Assembly (NCBI RefSeq): GCF_008831285.2
Contig: NC_045139.1
Location: forward strand, 32,957,706-33,021,705
Source: Nymphaea colorata
Taxonomy: Eukaryota; Streptophyta; Magnoliopsida; Nymphaeales; Nymphaeaceae
DNA: 64,000 bases
Direction of reading: 5' to 3'
This document shows, in pieces, positions 13,001 to 24,954 of this stretch; the stretch's first letter is position 1; every line of letters begins with the position of its first letter. The notes under the pieces were generated by a model, which did not search any database, was not told where the DNA came from, and saw only the letters and a list, made by a program, of their open reading frames with translations. Position numbers and translations under genes: made by a program.

Positions 13001-13741
13001 AATAATACGTTACCTCAGAACTTCAGTAATCCAAATTTAAAGGCAACATGACATGAAACATAAAACTCATGCAACAAGTTTTTCAAAGTGCAAATATCGT
13101 AATCTTGTTTCTTTGACACATTTCTGTAATCCTTTCATGTAGTATCACATATAAATATGACATGTATAGCGATGAATCAAGACTTTATACGTACAGGCCA
13201 GAAACCACCTACAAAGTACAAGATATGATGGTGGATCTTTCTCTCAGAACTTGTTACATACTCGAAAGGCAAAGAGAGAGAGAAAGAGAAAGATTCATGC
13301 CTAAGGGTTTCTGAAACCCTATCGCTTGCAATATTGTCATGTATCAATTTTGTTGTAATCATCAGTATCCATAGAAGCATCACATATCGCCTCTGGTGCC
13401 TACCAACATTTACAGAAGAACTTCCAGAAGAAAGTAAACCTTTGAGGAATATGACTCTTTGGTTGACTGATCATCACCTTTTTCTAAACAGAAATTCTTA
13501 TTCTTATACGACTTTGACAAAGACAGGAACACAGACAAGTGAGGTTAGCGCTTCAACACTAGATGCCAAGCCTGTAAATTGAACTATTATAGCATAGCAA
13601 CTTGATTTCTAGAGGAAGTGGTGTTATTTAAATTCATCAAAGCAAGGAACTCCTCAAAGCTGAACAACATTTCTCACAATCTTTCATTCAGTTAACACTT
13701 TCTGTTGATGTTTCCAAGGGTACATGGACCAGACTTGGTGC

Positions 13742-16700
13742 TCACCCCATGCCTTCAAAATGATTCCCAGGAGTTAACCTGAAAAGGGGCACCCTGTGTG
13801 AGCTTGTGGAAGAAAGAAAGCAAGGAGGAAATGGTTTCTCCAATATTCAACTTACCGAAGGTTCAGCCCTGGCCTTCTCAGTAGATTATCAGGAACTGGC
13901 CCACTCAAATTGTTGTTCTGCAGGAACCTGTTAAAAAAAAAAAAATCATGTTGGAATGTAACACATAAAGAAACATTTTATTTTCTCGAACATAGTGCTG
14001 TGGAACACTAAAAGCTTTGTTGTCATTCAAAAGGTGCAGCTTATTGTCAAAAAGTTCACATCAACATTTATAACACGCTGCTGAAAAATGGAAGGAAGGT
14101 GCAGAGAACATCATATTAGCTAATAAATTATGCAATATGAATCTTGTTTAAGTTGATTGCATTTTTTTGTTAATCCTTTATTGTTTTATTGTAAGCATCT
14201 ATAGAGGCACAAGACTCTCAATTCTGATAGTGCAGAGGCCATATTGACATGGTTGGACTATTCTGCGAAGACTGGATTAAAAACCTAGATATGATCAAAC
14301 TTATTTATGAGAGAAATAAACAGACAAGATCTCAATTCTGATAGTGCAGAGTCCATATTGTCATGGTTGGATTATTCTGCAAGACTGGATTAAAAACATA
14401 GACATGATCAAATTTATTTATGAAAGAAATAAATCGTCAACCTCTAGAGGAGGTGCCGAAAGCCTAACACCAGTTTTGTGAAGAAAGCATGGAAAAGATG
14501 AGGCTTTTAAGGTTTAAAAAACCTTGCTAGTTGAAGAAAATTGCAAACAAAAAAATGCCATGCAATTAGAAAAATAATAAGCAAGGACCAGCTGGTGAAG
14601 CCATGTTAGATGACTTCTGTGGTTCTTTAGTAACAATTGACTGTTTTTGCACAAGACATAAACTATATTAAATCAGGCGTGTTGATGTCTACGTGTGGCC
14701 ATAAACATTAGTAATTCAGCCAACTAAAGAAGGAAATGAGAAATTATTGTAAGCAAAATATACAATATCACAAAGCTATACAAGAACTAAGCAGCTGCGG
14801 GAGTCACAATCTTGGATTTGTGAAAAACAGCATTGTCATGGCATCTGATCAATTTCTAGATAACAAAAAGGATAAATTTTTGCATCTTGTACATATATTT
14901 GAAACAATTCTCCATTATGCAGGTGTATAGTGACTTACAGTTCACGTAGGCTGTCCAGATCTGCCAACGATGAAGGAATTGAACCACTGAATTGATTGTC
15001 CTCCAAATGGCTGATCAAGACAATTTGCCATATAAAATAATGGACATTTATGAAATGGGAAAAGCAGCAGCTACTATCAGAGATACTTACAGGGAATCCA
15101 GCATCTTCAAGGATATTAGATCTGGAATAGGTCCTGCAAGATTGTTACCTCCAAGCCAGCTGCAGTCATTTCACAGATGAGAAGTTAGTAGTCATTTCGA
15201 AGTAAGCTTTAGGGGAATTAATTTGAAACTTAGACCATGTTCAAGTGCCTGAAGGCTGCAGCCACTTATCCCAATCTGATGATTGAAATGACTTGGCAAG
15301 AAGAACGTCAGTTTTCAAAAAAAGAATGCATCACTCTTTGTCAAAATGGCTAGAGATAAGCTATATTTGGTAACTCCTTACATGGTAGTTAACGCAGTCA
15401 GATTAGCAATTGCAGGGGACAGAGATCCAGAAATCCCAAAGTTGGTCAAGCTCCTGGAGGAAATAGAACAATCAAAACATTCGCCATTCTTATTCAAGAA
15501 CAATGACATCAATGGTGATTTAAGCTTCGGATTCTGTTTCATGACAATAAGAACTCACAGTGAAATGACTCGAACAAGCTTTCCCTCGGAGCATGAGACA
15601 CCTGTCCAAGAATTCCCTTTTGGTAAGCAGGGATCTCCATTCCAGTCAGACGGTAGATTACTTAAACTTCTTGCCAAAGCATGCATGGCAGTGACTGTAT
15701 CACCATTCCAGAAGAAGAATCATAACAATGAAAAAGATTGGCTGTACAAGAATCCTCTAGAAAACTGATTTCCTGTTCAATAAATAGTAGCTACGACTCT
15801 ATTAAGAAAAATGGCTATCTGACTGCAAGCATAACCTGATTGCCAGATCAACTTACCATCTCTAGTAATAGTTCTCCCACCCAATTCTCTTATTTGGAAA
15901 ACTTCTCCTGCATTGATAAGTGGTCCAACTTTTGAGCCAGGAGCAGGAGTCAGTGCAATCTGAGTTAGGGCAGACAGTGGCCAATGGTTTGCATAAACAA
16001 CCACCCCTGAAGTGGAAACATTGAGGTTTGGATAGAATGTCTTGACATTGACACTGATGTCAAAAACCCTCCAATGATCTGGTGCTGGTTCCCTGTTGTC
16101 CTGGAAATACAAAGCAATGTAATAGCTGGAAGATGGCAAGGCTACTGTTGGCCATTGAAGTTGCAGGGTTTCATAAGGATGCTCAGTTCCTAGTGCAGTC
16201 CAGAAGACTTGTGCAGGTGGCTTGTTCCAGAAGTCCAACACCGAGACATTGGATTTGGAGGTGACTGCTGGATGATTGTCCATAAATGGTTGCCAGTAGC
16301 GGTCAAATGGATCATCTGGAAAGCTAGTTTCCAGTTTCGTACAGTGAGTCATTTAGAAGAAGATTCACAACAATGACAAAAGCATTACGTTGCAGGTATA
16401 TGTAGTTAGTCTTCTGGAATAATGGAGAATATGAAAGGAAAATCACCTTATCATGTTCCCATTGTGGCCAAAACTATGGCGGGAAACTGTGGTGAGTGCG
16501 AACTTGGAGAAATCTGTCGAATTATACAATGACTGCTCCAAAAGCACCAACTCCAGAGCAGAAATGAATGGGCTAGAGGCAGTATGCTGATTCCTCGCCA
16601 GACACACGCTCAGTGTCTTCCCTGTGGCAGCGAGGATTATCTCGTAAAACGTTGACAATCCTTGAGAATAATCAGCAGTCGTGTTGACAACACTCCAGAG

Positions 16701-18096
16701 CGTGCCTTCGACAATCTGATTAAAAACCGGTGGGTCCCCACGGCCATCGAAGTTGCCATAGAAATAAGTCGTCCTCACAAGATACCTGGCTCCCCTGACC
16801 ACAGGAAGCGTATAGCAGTACTTTATTGCAGATGTGTCCGGAAAGAACCGCAGAGAGCTCAGGCCCGGCAGCAAACTTGGTGTCTGAATTGTAGTCTTAT
16901 TCCCCACTTTGATAAAACCATCATCGGGTATCCACCTCAAATCTCCCAGTATTGTCTCTTGTGATGATCCGCAGTCTATGAAGAAAGCTGCAGCAACCAT
17001 GATACAAAGGAAACCATCACGAATAAACAAATTCAGGTTGATGGTTTTGGTGACAATAATAGTTTGCAATGTAATGCTAGATGGCCCAACGTTTTTTGTT
17101 TACCTCCTTGTTATTGAACTGAACGTTTCTCTGATGATTATTGCGGTGAATGGTCACAAAAATGAATAAGGTTTTGGGTCACAATGACAACTACGATATA
17201 ATGCTAAATTTGGACGATCATAATTCCGATTTTTTCCTTCTTTTTGTTGGATCAAAATGGACAAGGTTTTAGTCATTAACAACCACTAGAACCTGGAATT
17301 GGTCCATGATTTTCTGCTTTCTTCTTCTTAAATTGAATGTGTCTGTGATGATGATGGTGAAGAGCTGATCACAGAAAATGAATATGGTCTTGGTCATTAC
17401 GGCCATTACGATATGATGCTGAATTTGGTCCACGAGTTTTCTATTTCTCTTCTTCTTGACCTGAATGTCTCTACGACAATCTAACATCTTTTCGTCTTTG
17501 TTGTTTCAATGTACAAGGCAAAGACAACATATCTTGACAAGGGAGCGGCGAAGGTTCCGTTCGTATGACCGCTGGTTAGTTCATCTCCTTGTGGCCTTGA
17601 TTACATTCATATCGACAATGGCGGACAGTACTTAGCCTAAAAGAATGAAGTAAAGCGAACAAAAGGAAATCAACTTTACAGGAACTCTGCACAACTAACC
17701 AAGTGGCGGGCTTTAATTGGTAGTGACTTAAAGCTTTCAAACTGGAAAAATGTCTGGAGTTCAATATCCAGATCCTCATCTTTTGCTGCAAGAATGAAGC
17801 TACTAAAATGGGAAAGGAAAAAAATTGATTGCAGCCATGCATAAAACAATTGATGGTAGCTCCCGCTTTCTATGGCGCGATTTCTGTCATCTGCGTGCCA
17901 TCGCAATTTGCATTATCAATGCTTCTCACATCAGTTTGGTTCTTAAGCGTGTAAAAGCAAACTTAAAAACTGAACATGGTGGTTGTCTGGACTCTGAAAG
18001 CTTACCTCTAGGAAACACAAGAGCAGCAGAGAGTTGAGGAACAATGGTGAAGATGGTGCACAAGAAGAGAAGGCAGAGGAGGAAGAGAGACCTCAT
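13742..18096 (-). CDS. malectin-like domain plus leucine-rich-repeat protein, secreted, complete
   Basis: An extracellular malectin-like/LRR protein without a kinase. Nine exons: 18096-18006, 16975-16447, 16323-15857, 15694-15559, 15453-15382, 15159-15091, 15010-14939, 13927-13856 and 13778-13742. The sum is 1545 nt, 514 aa, in frame. A signal peptide (MRSLFLLCLLFLC, about 1-25) is followed by a malectin-like carbohydrate-binding region (about 31-365; DCGSSQ start, SFPDDPFDRYW in the middle), then the linker DWNGDPCLP and four LRRs. Four exons of 69-72 bp each code one repeat, as in other plant LRR genes. It ends at NHFEGMG with no membrane segment or kinase. Length and layout match the Arabidopsis At3g05990-type LRR family (about 517 aa). 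The acceptor of exon 3 has a weak pyrimidine tract but is the only one that keeps the frame. Role unknown; ligand binding in the wall is inference. Intron 1 (about 1 kb) contains an internal repeat. Confidence 0.88.
17035..17520. repeat. imperfect tandem repeat in intron 1 of the malectin/LRR gene
   Basis: Four diverged units of about 95-130 bp follow one another. Each has a phrase like GGTCATTACGACCATTACGA near its start, a TTTCTTCTTCTT-ACTGAATGT block in the middle, and an end like AATGAATAAGG or ATGGACAAGG (ends near 17170, 17267, 17388 and 17520). The first unit begins about 60 bp upstream of exon 2. It is noncoding. Confidence 0.55.
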
Positions 18097-18967
18097 GGCG
18101 ATGAGGGATGCAACATGTGAATCACCAGCGGAGACGATGACGAACGGGAAGACTAAAAAAGAACGAGCAAACAAAAAAATGGATGAGTGAATTTGTTCAG
18201 AATTCCAGCTTTGACGCCGTAAGACGTGCGTCGATTAATCATCATCAGAAGGCGCCAGCAGAGAGAGACAGAGAGAAGAGAGAAGGGTGGGTGGATATTC
18301 TTGTCAATTACGGCTTCCTCTTCTCGGCTGCCGGCACAAATACGCAATAAAAAGCGAAGACGCGCTTTGCGACAACTGTTCTAAAAATTCTCGCGGCTAT
18401 TTTTGGCTGCAATGTAAATTGTAATGGATTTGTTGCAGTTCGGTGGAATATAATTGCATAAAATTTTGGCTTGCTTACATCTTAAAAAAAATTACTTTTC
18501 GTGATTTTTCTTTAAATTTTGACAATGTAGAACGCATTTGATTGGAATGTCAATGTGATGGATCGAATTTGAATTGGATATTATCTTGATCATTTTCACT
18601 TTTTCATATATTGACATATATGAATATAAATATATTAGATATTATTTTTTTCATATATTTATATATTCAAATTCGAATTCAGACTCAAATACTTACGAAG
18701 AAAAATCTACACTACATCTGAATATAAATTATTCATCCAAATCCAATCTTTTAACATCCGAATCCCATTTTTAAACATATTAGAATTACAGTATGGACAT
18801 TGGATATATGATATTTATTTAAAACTATATAATCCAAATTCAACAATCCAAATTCAATTTTTAGGTTAACATCTAAATCCCAACTTTAAGCAGATCAAAA
18901 CCACATTATGGATATTTATTTAATACCATATCATATCTGAATCTAAAGTTGCATCCGATGAGATATT
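18097..18967. other. promoter of the malectin/LRR gene and older dispersed repeat
   Basis: The first few hundred bases are the 5' flank of the LRR gene, with GAGAGA runs near 18258-18285. From about 18540 the DNA is AT-rich text built from words such as AATCCAAATTC and CATCCGAATCC, shared with 12.1-12.5 kb and 50.6-51.1 kb. The copia element inserted into this repeat; its other half resumes at 24258. Confidence 0.55.
18963..18967. repeat. target-site duplication, left copy (ATATT)
   Basis: ATATT directly precedes the left LTR and is repeated exactly at 24258-24262 after the right LTR. Five bp is the usual length for copia integration. Confidence 0.9.
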
Positions 18968-19551
18968 TGTTGGGTCGGGTCCAGCCTCAAGAGAGAACCT
19001 GACTCGATCCGACCCGCCACTTAAGTCACGGGCGAAGGAAAAGGGAGGGCACCCAATAGTGCCCCCAATCTCTCTCACGTCTCTCTCTTTCGTGGCCGCA
19101 CAACAAGAGGAGAGAAGGAGAAGAGGAATGTAAGGAAGAAAAGACTATGAGCACTTGGCTCGAGCAAGATTTGATATCGAGAAGGAAGCCAGCCGCATCT
19201 CCTCCCAATCCACGATTTTTACATTCCATCGGTGATATTCTCTTTGTTTATCTCATATAGTTTTGATGAGATATTATTGTTTGAGGGTTGGCTTTGTGTA
19301 GCCCCTCGTGAGATAACTTCTATCATTGATTATAGTGGATTGTTTTGGGTCGTAGTACCCCATGGTTTTTTTACCCTCATTGTTTTTGAGGGGTTTTTCC
19401 ACGTAAAAAATTCTCGTGCAGTTTGTGATTGCGATTAGTTTGGTTGGATTGCTTGGTCATTGATTCATTGCTTATTGCATTATCTGTTTTGGTTATAGTT
19501 TGTTGTTGAATTATTTTAGTAGATTCGTGTCAAATTAATTTTATCCCAACA
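18968..19551 (+). repeat. left LTR (584 bp)
   Basis: It starts TGTTGGGTCGGG and ends CCCAACA, and is repeated at 23629-24257. It lacks about 45 bp present in the right LTR, in the region after the CTCTCTCTTTCGTGG sequence at about 19080-19095. Confidence 0.93.
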
Positions 19552-19554
19552 GAG

Positions 19555-19568
19555 TGGTATCAGAGCCA
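19555..19568 (+). other. primer-binding site (initiator tRNA-Met)
   Basis: TGGTATCAGAGCCA, three bases after the left LTR, is complementary to the 3' end of plant initiator tRNA-Met. It is the usual minus-strand primer site of copia elements. Confidence 0.9.
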
Positions 19569-19570
19569 AC

Positions 19571-22500
19571 ATGGTGGATAACAAAATTGATTTTGGTACT
19601 AACCGTATGATTAGCCTAAATGAGACTAATTATAGTCTATGAAAAAATAAGATGAAAGATCTCTTATATGTGAAGGCTATGCACCTCCCAGTTTTTTTCA
19701 AAAAAAAAAGCCTGATACTAAGTCTGATGAGGATTGAGAATTTGAACACGAACAAGTTTGTGGTTTCATTCGACAATTTGTGGATGAAAATGTTTATAAC
19801 CATATCCAAGATGAAAATCAGACATGTAGTTTGTGGGTAAAATTAGAAAATCTTTATGCCTCCAAGACAAGAAGTAGTAAATTATTTCTTTTGAAAAGAT
19901 TGAAGAATTTGATATTCATGGAGGGCAGTTCAGTGTCAGATTTTCTAAATAATTTTCAGGAGATCACCAGTCAGTTATCTAATATGGGTGTTAAATTTGA
20001 AGATGAGATTTTGAGATTATTATTGCTTGCTACTTTGCCTGATTGGTGAAAGACATTTAGAGTCTCGCTTACTAATTTTGCAACTAATGGGGTTGTTTCT
20101 TTAGAGACTGTTAAGTCAGGTATTCTCAATGAGGAGATGAGAAGAATAAGTAAGGTATTCTCAATGAGGAGATGAGAAGAATAAGTCAGGTATTCTCAAT
20201 GAGGAGATGAGAAGAAAATCTCAGGCCTACTCTTCTCAGACAGAAGTTCTTTTCACAAAGAACAGGGGGAAGAGTAAATTCAAGAGTGATATGGGCAGAG
20301 ATAAAAACAAAAGCAAGTCCAGATCTAGATATAAGAATTTGGATTGCCACTACTGTGGAAAGAAAGGACACATAAAGAAGTATTGCTTCCAACTGAAGAA
20401 GGAAAATAAAATTGAGGAGAAACAAGAGAAGAAAAATGACTGAGATGATAACGTCGCAATTGCTGCACAACATGAAATGTTCATTGTTTGTGATGCTGAC
20501 ATGGTTAATATTACCAGATGATACTTGTTGATAGTGGTTCAGCTCTTCATGTTACTTGCCATAAGGATTTTTTTTCTTCATTTGGCACTTTGAGAATAGG
20601 TAATGGTTCTTTGTCTCAGGTTGTAGGCAGAGGCGACGTCATTATGAAGAATGCGAATGGAGCCCTATTGAAGCTAACAGACATGAGACATGCACCTGAC
20701 ATGCATCTAAACCTTATCTCTGCAGAAAGGCTCGATGAAGAAGGGTATCACAACACTTTTGGTGATGGCCAGTGGAAGCTTACCAGAAGTTCCTTGATTA
20801 TTGCTCGAGGCAAGAAATGCAACAATAATCTTTATATTATACAGACATCGATTTCCAGAGACATGGTGCATGTGACACATGATGAGAAATCTATTGAGTT
20901 GTGGCACAGGAGGCTGAGACATATGAGTGACAAGAGACTGCAATTCTTGATTAAGAAGAATCTTCTTTCAGATGTAAAGAAGGTTAAACTTGATAAATGC
21001 AGTCATTGTTTTGCAGGGAAGCAGACGCAAGTCTCTTTCAAGAGTCATCCACATTCCAGAAAGTCAGAAGCACTTGAGTTGGTTCATACAAATGTATGAG
21101 GTCTTATGAAAGTAAGTTCACATGGTGATACACTTTATTTTATGACGTTTATTGATGATTTTTTGAGGAAAGTTTGGGTCTATTCTTTGAAGAGAAAAAA
21201 CCAAGTCCTTGGTGTTTTTAAGGACTTTCATGCACTGATTGAAAGATATTCATGAAAGAAACTGAAGTGTATTCGCAGCGATAATGGGAGAAAGTATATT
21301 GGTCCATTTGATGAGTATTGCAGATCTCATGGCATCAGACACCAAAAGACTCCACCTAAGACTCCTCGGTTGAATGACGTGACAAAAAGAATGAACAAGA
21401 CACTCATGGAGAGAGTTAGATGTCTTCTATCTGAAGCTAAGTTGTCTGATTTTTTTATGTGAAGCTTTACATACTGCTGCTTATGTGATTAACTTGTCTC
21501 TATATGTTCCTTTGGATGATGATGTTCATAATAGAGTTTGGTATGGAAAGGATGTATCCTAATAGAGTTTGGTATGGGAAGGATGTGCATATACCGAAGG
21601 ATGAGAGATTGAAGTTGGAATACAAAAGCAGACAGTGCGTGTTTTTGGGTTACGATCATGATGAATTTAGGTACAGATTGTATGATCCAATTGAGAAGAA
21701 GCTTGTCAGAAGAAGGGTGTGGTATTTGCTGAAGATCATAATATTGAGGATATTCAAAAAGCAGTAAAGGATTCTTTTCATAGCAGCTATCAGCCAGTTG
21801 ATGTGGAGCTTATTCCTTTGCAGAATACTCCAAAAGCAGTGCCAGATGATGTTATCGGGCAAACACATGATAGAAAAAGACAAGTAGACATGCTAGATAT
21901 TCTTAATTCAAATGATCAGAATTTGGAGGTTTTTTCCTCAGATGCAGATCAGCAACAGAGATCCACGAGGGAACGGCGTCCCTCAACTAGATATCCTGTA
22001 CGTGACTATATTTTGTTGACTAACAGTGGTGAACCTGAATGCTATGAAGAAACTATGCATGATGTGCACAAGGAAAAATGGATGAAAGCCATGAAAGATG
22101 AGATACAGTCACTTTACGACAACCACACTTTTGAGCTTGTGAAGTTGCCCCAAGGCAAGAGGACATTGAGAAACAAATGAATTTTTAGAGTGAAGCATGA
22201 TGAAAGCTCTCTAGGTCCAAGATTCAAAACTAGGTTGGTTGTGAAGGGGTTCAAATAGAGGAATGGAGTTGACTTTGATGAGATATTCTCACCGGTGGTC
22301 AAGATGTCGTCTATCAGAATTGTTCTCAATTTGGCAGCTAGTCTTGATTTGGAGATCGAGCAGATGGATGTGAAGACAACTTTTCTTCATGGTGATCTTG
22401 ATGAGAAAATTTACATGATGCAACCCGAATGTTTTCTTGTAAAAGGTAAAGAAAACCATGTTTGCAGATTAAAGAAAAACTTGTATGGTCTGAAGCATGC

Positions 22501-23600
22501 ACCTAGGCAGTGGTACAAAAAATTCGAGTCATTTATGGGGAGTGTGGCTACACCAAGACTACTTCAGATCACTGCGTCTTTGTGAAGAAATTTTCAGGTG
22601 ATGATTTTATCATTTTGTTGATTTATGTTGATGACATGCTTATTGTTAGCAACAATGTATCGAGAATTTCAAGCTTGAAAAAAGAGTTGAGCAAGTCTTT
22701 TGCTATGAAGGCCCTGGGATCTGCTAGTCAGATCTTGGGTATGAAGATCACGCGAGATAGAAAGTCGAAGAAGCTATGGCTATCTCAGGAGAAGTACACT
22801 GAGAAGGTACTTCAAAGATTTCAGATAGACAAGGTAAAACCTGTTAGTACCCCTTTTGCAGTGCATTTCAAGTTGAGCACCAAGTAGAGTCCAAGGACAA
22901 ATTCAGAAAAGAAAGATATGGAGAAGATTCCCTATGCCTCAGCCACAGGTAGTCTGATGTATGCTATGGTATGTACTAAACCTGATATTGCTCATTCAAT
23001 TGGAGTTGTTAGTCGGTTTGTTTCAAATCCAGGAAAAAAAACACTGGGAAGCAGTTAAATGGATTTTGAAATATCTTCGTGGGACTAACAAATTTTCACT
23101 TTGTTTTGGGGCAGAAAAATCTATTCTTTTTTGTTATACAGATTCAGACATGGCAGGGGACATTGATGGGAGAATATCTATATCTGGCTATTTATTGACA
23201 TATGCAGGTGGTGCAGTTTCTTCGCAATCTAGACTTCAAAAATGTGTAGCATTATCTACCACTGAAGCAGAGTTTATTGCAGCTACAGAGGTAAGCAAAG
23301 AGTTACTATGGATGAAGAGGTTCATGCAGGAACTTCAGTTCAGTTAAGGCGAGTATGTGTTTTACTATGATAGTCAGAGTGTTAGGTCAAAGCACATAGA
23401 CGTGAGGTATCATTGGATACGTGATGTTCTAGAGTCGAAGTAGCTTGTTCTTGCTAAGATCCATACAAATAATAATCATGCAGATATGATGAAGAAGTCT
23501 CTACCTAAAGAGAAGCATGACATGTGTAGAGACTTAGTTGGGATGACTGCCTATAAGGCTATAAGGCAGTATATTAATTTTGTTCATCTATTAGGTATGT
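19571..23600 (+). pseudogene. degenerate gag-pol polyprotein of the copia element
   Basis: Recognisable pieces in order are: gag starting MVDNKIDFG and hitting a TGA after 23 codons; a 35-bp unit present nearly three times (20118-20216); a CCHC zinc knuckle at about 20345-20386 (CHYCGKKGHIKKYC); protease DSG at about 20524-20535; the GAG-preintegrase H-H-C-C region (about 20900-21020); an integrase core broken by TGA stops near 21097 and 21254; a 31-bp duplication plus a missing segment near 21529-21590; reverse transcriptase with YVDDM (22622-22637); and RNase H with a TDSDMAGD motif (about 23140). The reading frame changes several times, with one-base losses such as the one just before the protease. 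No intact polyprotein can be made. Confidence 0.92.
20118..20216 (+). repeat. 35-bp tandem repeat in gag (about 2.8 copies)
   Basis: Units begin AGGTATTCTCAATGAGGAG at 20118, 20153 and 20188, an exact 35-bp period. Because 35 is not a multiple of three, the duplication shifts the gag frame. Confidence 0.9.
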
Positions 23601-23617
23601 TCCCTCACTTGAGGTTG

Positions 23618-23626
23618 GAGGGGGAG
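23618..23626 (+). other. polypurine tract
   Basis: GGAGGGGGAG lies just upstream of the right LTR, where plus-strand synthesis of copia elements starts. Exact edges are approximate. Confidence 0.7.
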
Positions 23627-23628
23627 TT

Positions 23629-24257
23629 TGTTGGATCGGGTCCAGCCTCAAGAGAGGACCTGACTCGATCTGACCCATCACTTAAGTGACGGGCGAAGGA
23701 AAAGGGAGGGCACCCGATGGTGCCCCAAATCTCTCTCACGTCTCTCTCTCTCTCGTGGGTTTTCTTCTGGAAAAAAAGAAAGGAGAGATCTCTTGTGTGG
23801 CTGCACAGCAAGAGGAGAGAAGGAGAAGAGGAATGCAAGAAAAAAAAGACTGCAAGCACTTGGCTTGAGCAAGATTTGATATCGAGGAAGAAGCCATACG
23901 CATTTCCTCCCAATCTACGATTTCTGCATTCTATCGGTGATATTCTCTTTGTTTATCTCATATAGTTTTGATGAAATATTATTGTTTGAGGGTTGACTTT
24001 GTGTAGCCCCTCGTGGGATAACTTCTATCATTGATTATAGTGGATTGTTTTTGGGTCGTAGTACCCCGTGGTTTTTTTACCCTCATTGTTTTTGAGGGGT
24101 TTTTCCACGTAAAAATTTCTCGTGCAGTTTGTGATTGTGATTAGTTTGGTTGGATTGCTTGGTCGTTGATTCGTTGCTTATTGCATTATCAGTTTGAACT
24201 ATAGTTTATTGTTGAATTATTTTAGTAGATTGGTGTCCAATTACTTTCATCCTAACA
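23629..24257 (+). repeat. right LTR (629 bp)
   Basis: It starts TGTTGGATCGGG and ends CATCCTAACA. It is collinear with the left LTR but carries about 45 extra bases, including a TTCTTCTGG and poly-A segment (about 23760-23800). Confidence 0.93.
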
Positions 24258-24262
24258 ATATT
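24258..24262. repeat. target-site duplication, right copy (ATATT)
   Basis: An exact match to 18963-18967. The repeat text interrupted by the element continues after it. Confidence 0.9.
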
Positions 24263-24954
24263 AAAATCTAAATATGTATTTGAAGATAATTAGATGTCAT
24301 TTCCAAAATCTAAATCCAATCAAATTTCTTAATCATATATATTAGTATGCGGTTGGGCCACATAAGAACATGACACCAAGTTGACCTATCTCTCAACTCT
24401 TGTTTGGGTGGCTCTTGTCACCCCGCTTGGTCAGAGATGGAAGACTTGACCATGACTAATAAAACCAATCCATTTATCGAGTTCAACTTGAAATTTTCAA
24501 TTAAACTTGATCACAGTAATTTTATTAAATTTTTAAAATTAATAAAATAATAATACTATATTAACAAGTAGCAATTATCGAGAGGGTTGAGTTGAGCCGA
24601 GCATGAACTAGGTTTAGTTCAGTCCTTTTAGGGCCAGCTCTGGCTAGGTTGAGCATGGCTTGGCTCAGCCCCGGTTCTGGTTTTATGCGGGTGGGACTAG
24701 CAGACCCATGTGAAACCCTACCTGTATGGGGATAAAAGAAGTAAGCAAAACAAAAAATGTATTTATTTTTATTATTATTAAAATAAAAATTACATATGAA
24801 TTGATTTACCCAATACATATCTTATATCAACCAGCATTGATCTAGCATTGCTGGTTGGGTTGACAGACCATTTTTATGTCTATTACATCCAGGCTGGGTG
24901 CTTAGTTTTTGGCCTTAGACCTTAGAGGCAAGGAGAAAAGATAGAGTGTGTCAA

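Larger units (their letters stand above)
8525..13741. other. intergenic spacer with dispersed repeats
   Basis: About 5.2 kb between two genes on the same strand. The first part is the subtilase promoter. It holds a (CA)n(TA)n microsatellite at 8922-9000, (AG)n runs near 9128-9147 and 9690-9716, a SINE-like copy at 9945-10015, and degenerate repeat text at 12.1-12.5 kb. A stretch at 12755-12812 (GTGGGCAATTGCCCACA and CTCCGCCCCTGC) recurs elsewhere in the window. I see no coding exon with family similarity. Confidence 0.6.
18968..24257 (+). mobile_element. Ty1/copia LTR retrotransposon (Tork/Tnt1-like), full length but decayed
   Basis: A 5.29 kb element bounded by LTRs that start TGTTGG and end CCAACA or CTAACA, flanked by the 5-bp duplication ATATT. 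Domain order is gag with a CCHC knuckle, protease, integrase, reverse transcriptase and RNase H, which defines Ty1/copia; motif wording resembles Tnt1-94. It has many stops and frameshifts, so it is not autonomous. Over about 330 aligned LTR bases I counted roughly 20 substitutions by eye, many of them transitions, which points to an old insertion. It lies between genes and disrupts none. Confidence 0.95.

Noticed and set aside
15346-15768. A 140-codon open frame on the + strand
   Set aside because: It is the reverse strand of exons 4 and 5 of the malectin/LRR gene, whose - strand translation carries the family motifs.
16327-16352. Using the TTTCCAG just downstream as acceptor of malectin exon 3
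   Set aside because: It would put a stop codon at the junction. The acceptor ending at 16324 keeps the frame and the PDDPFDRYW motif.
18097-18174. Upstream in-frame extension of the malectin/LRR protein
   Set aside because: It opens with TTG and holds no ATG. The ATG at 18096 gives a standard signal peptide.
19026-23965. Short open frames within the LTRs
   Set aside because: They lie in LTR sequence, appear on both strands, and match no retrotransposon protein.
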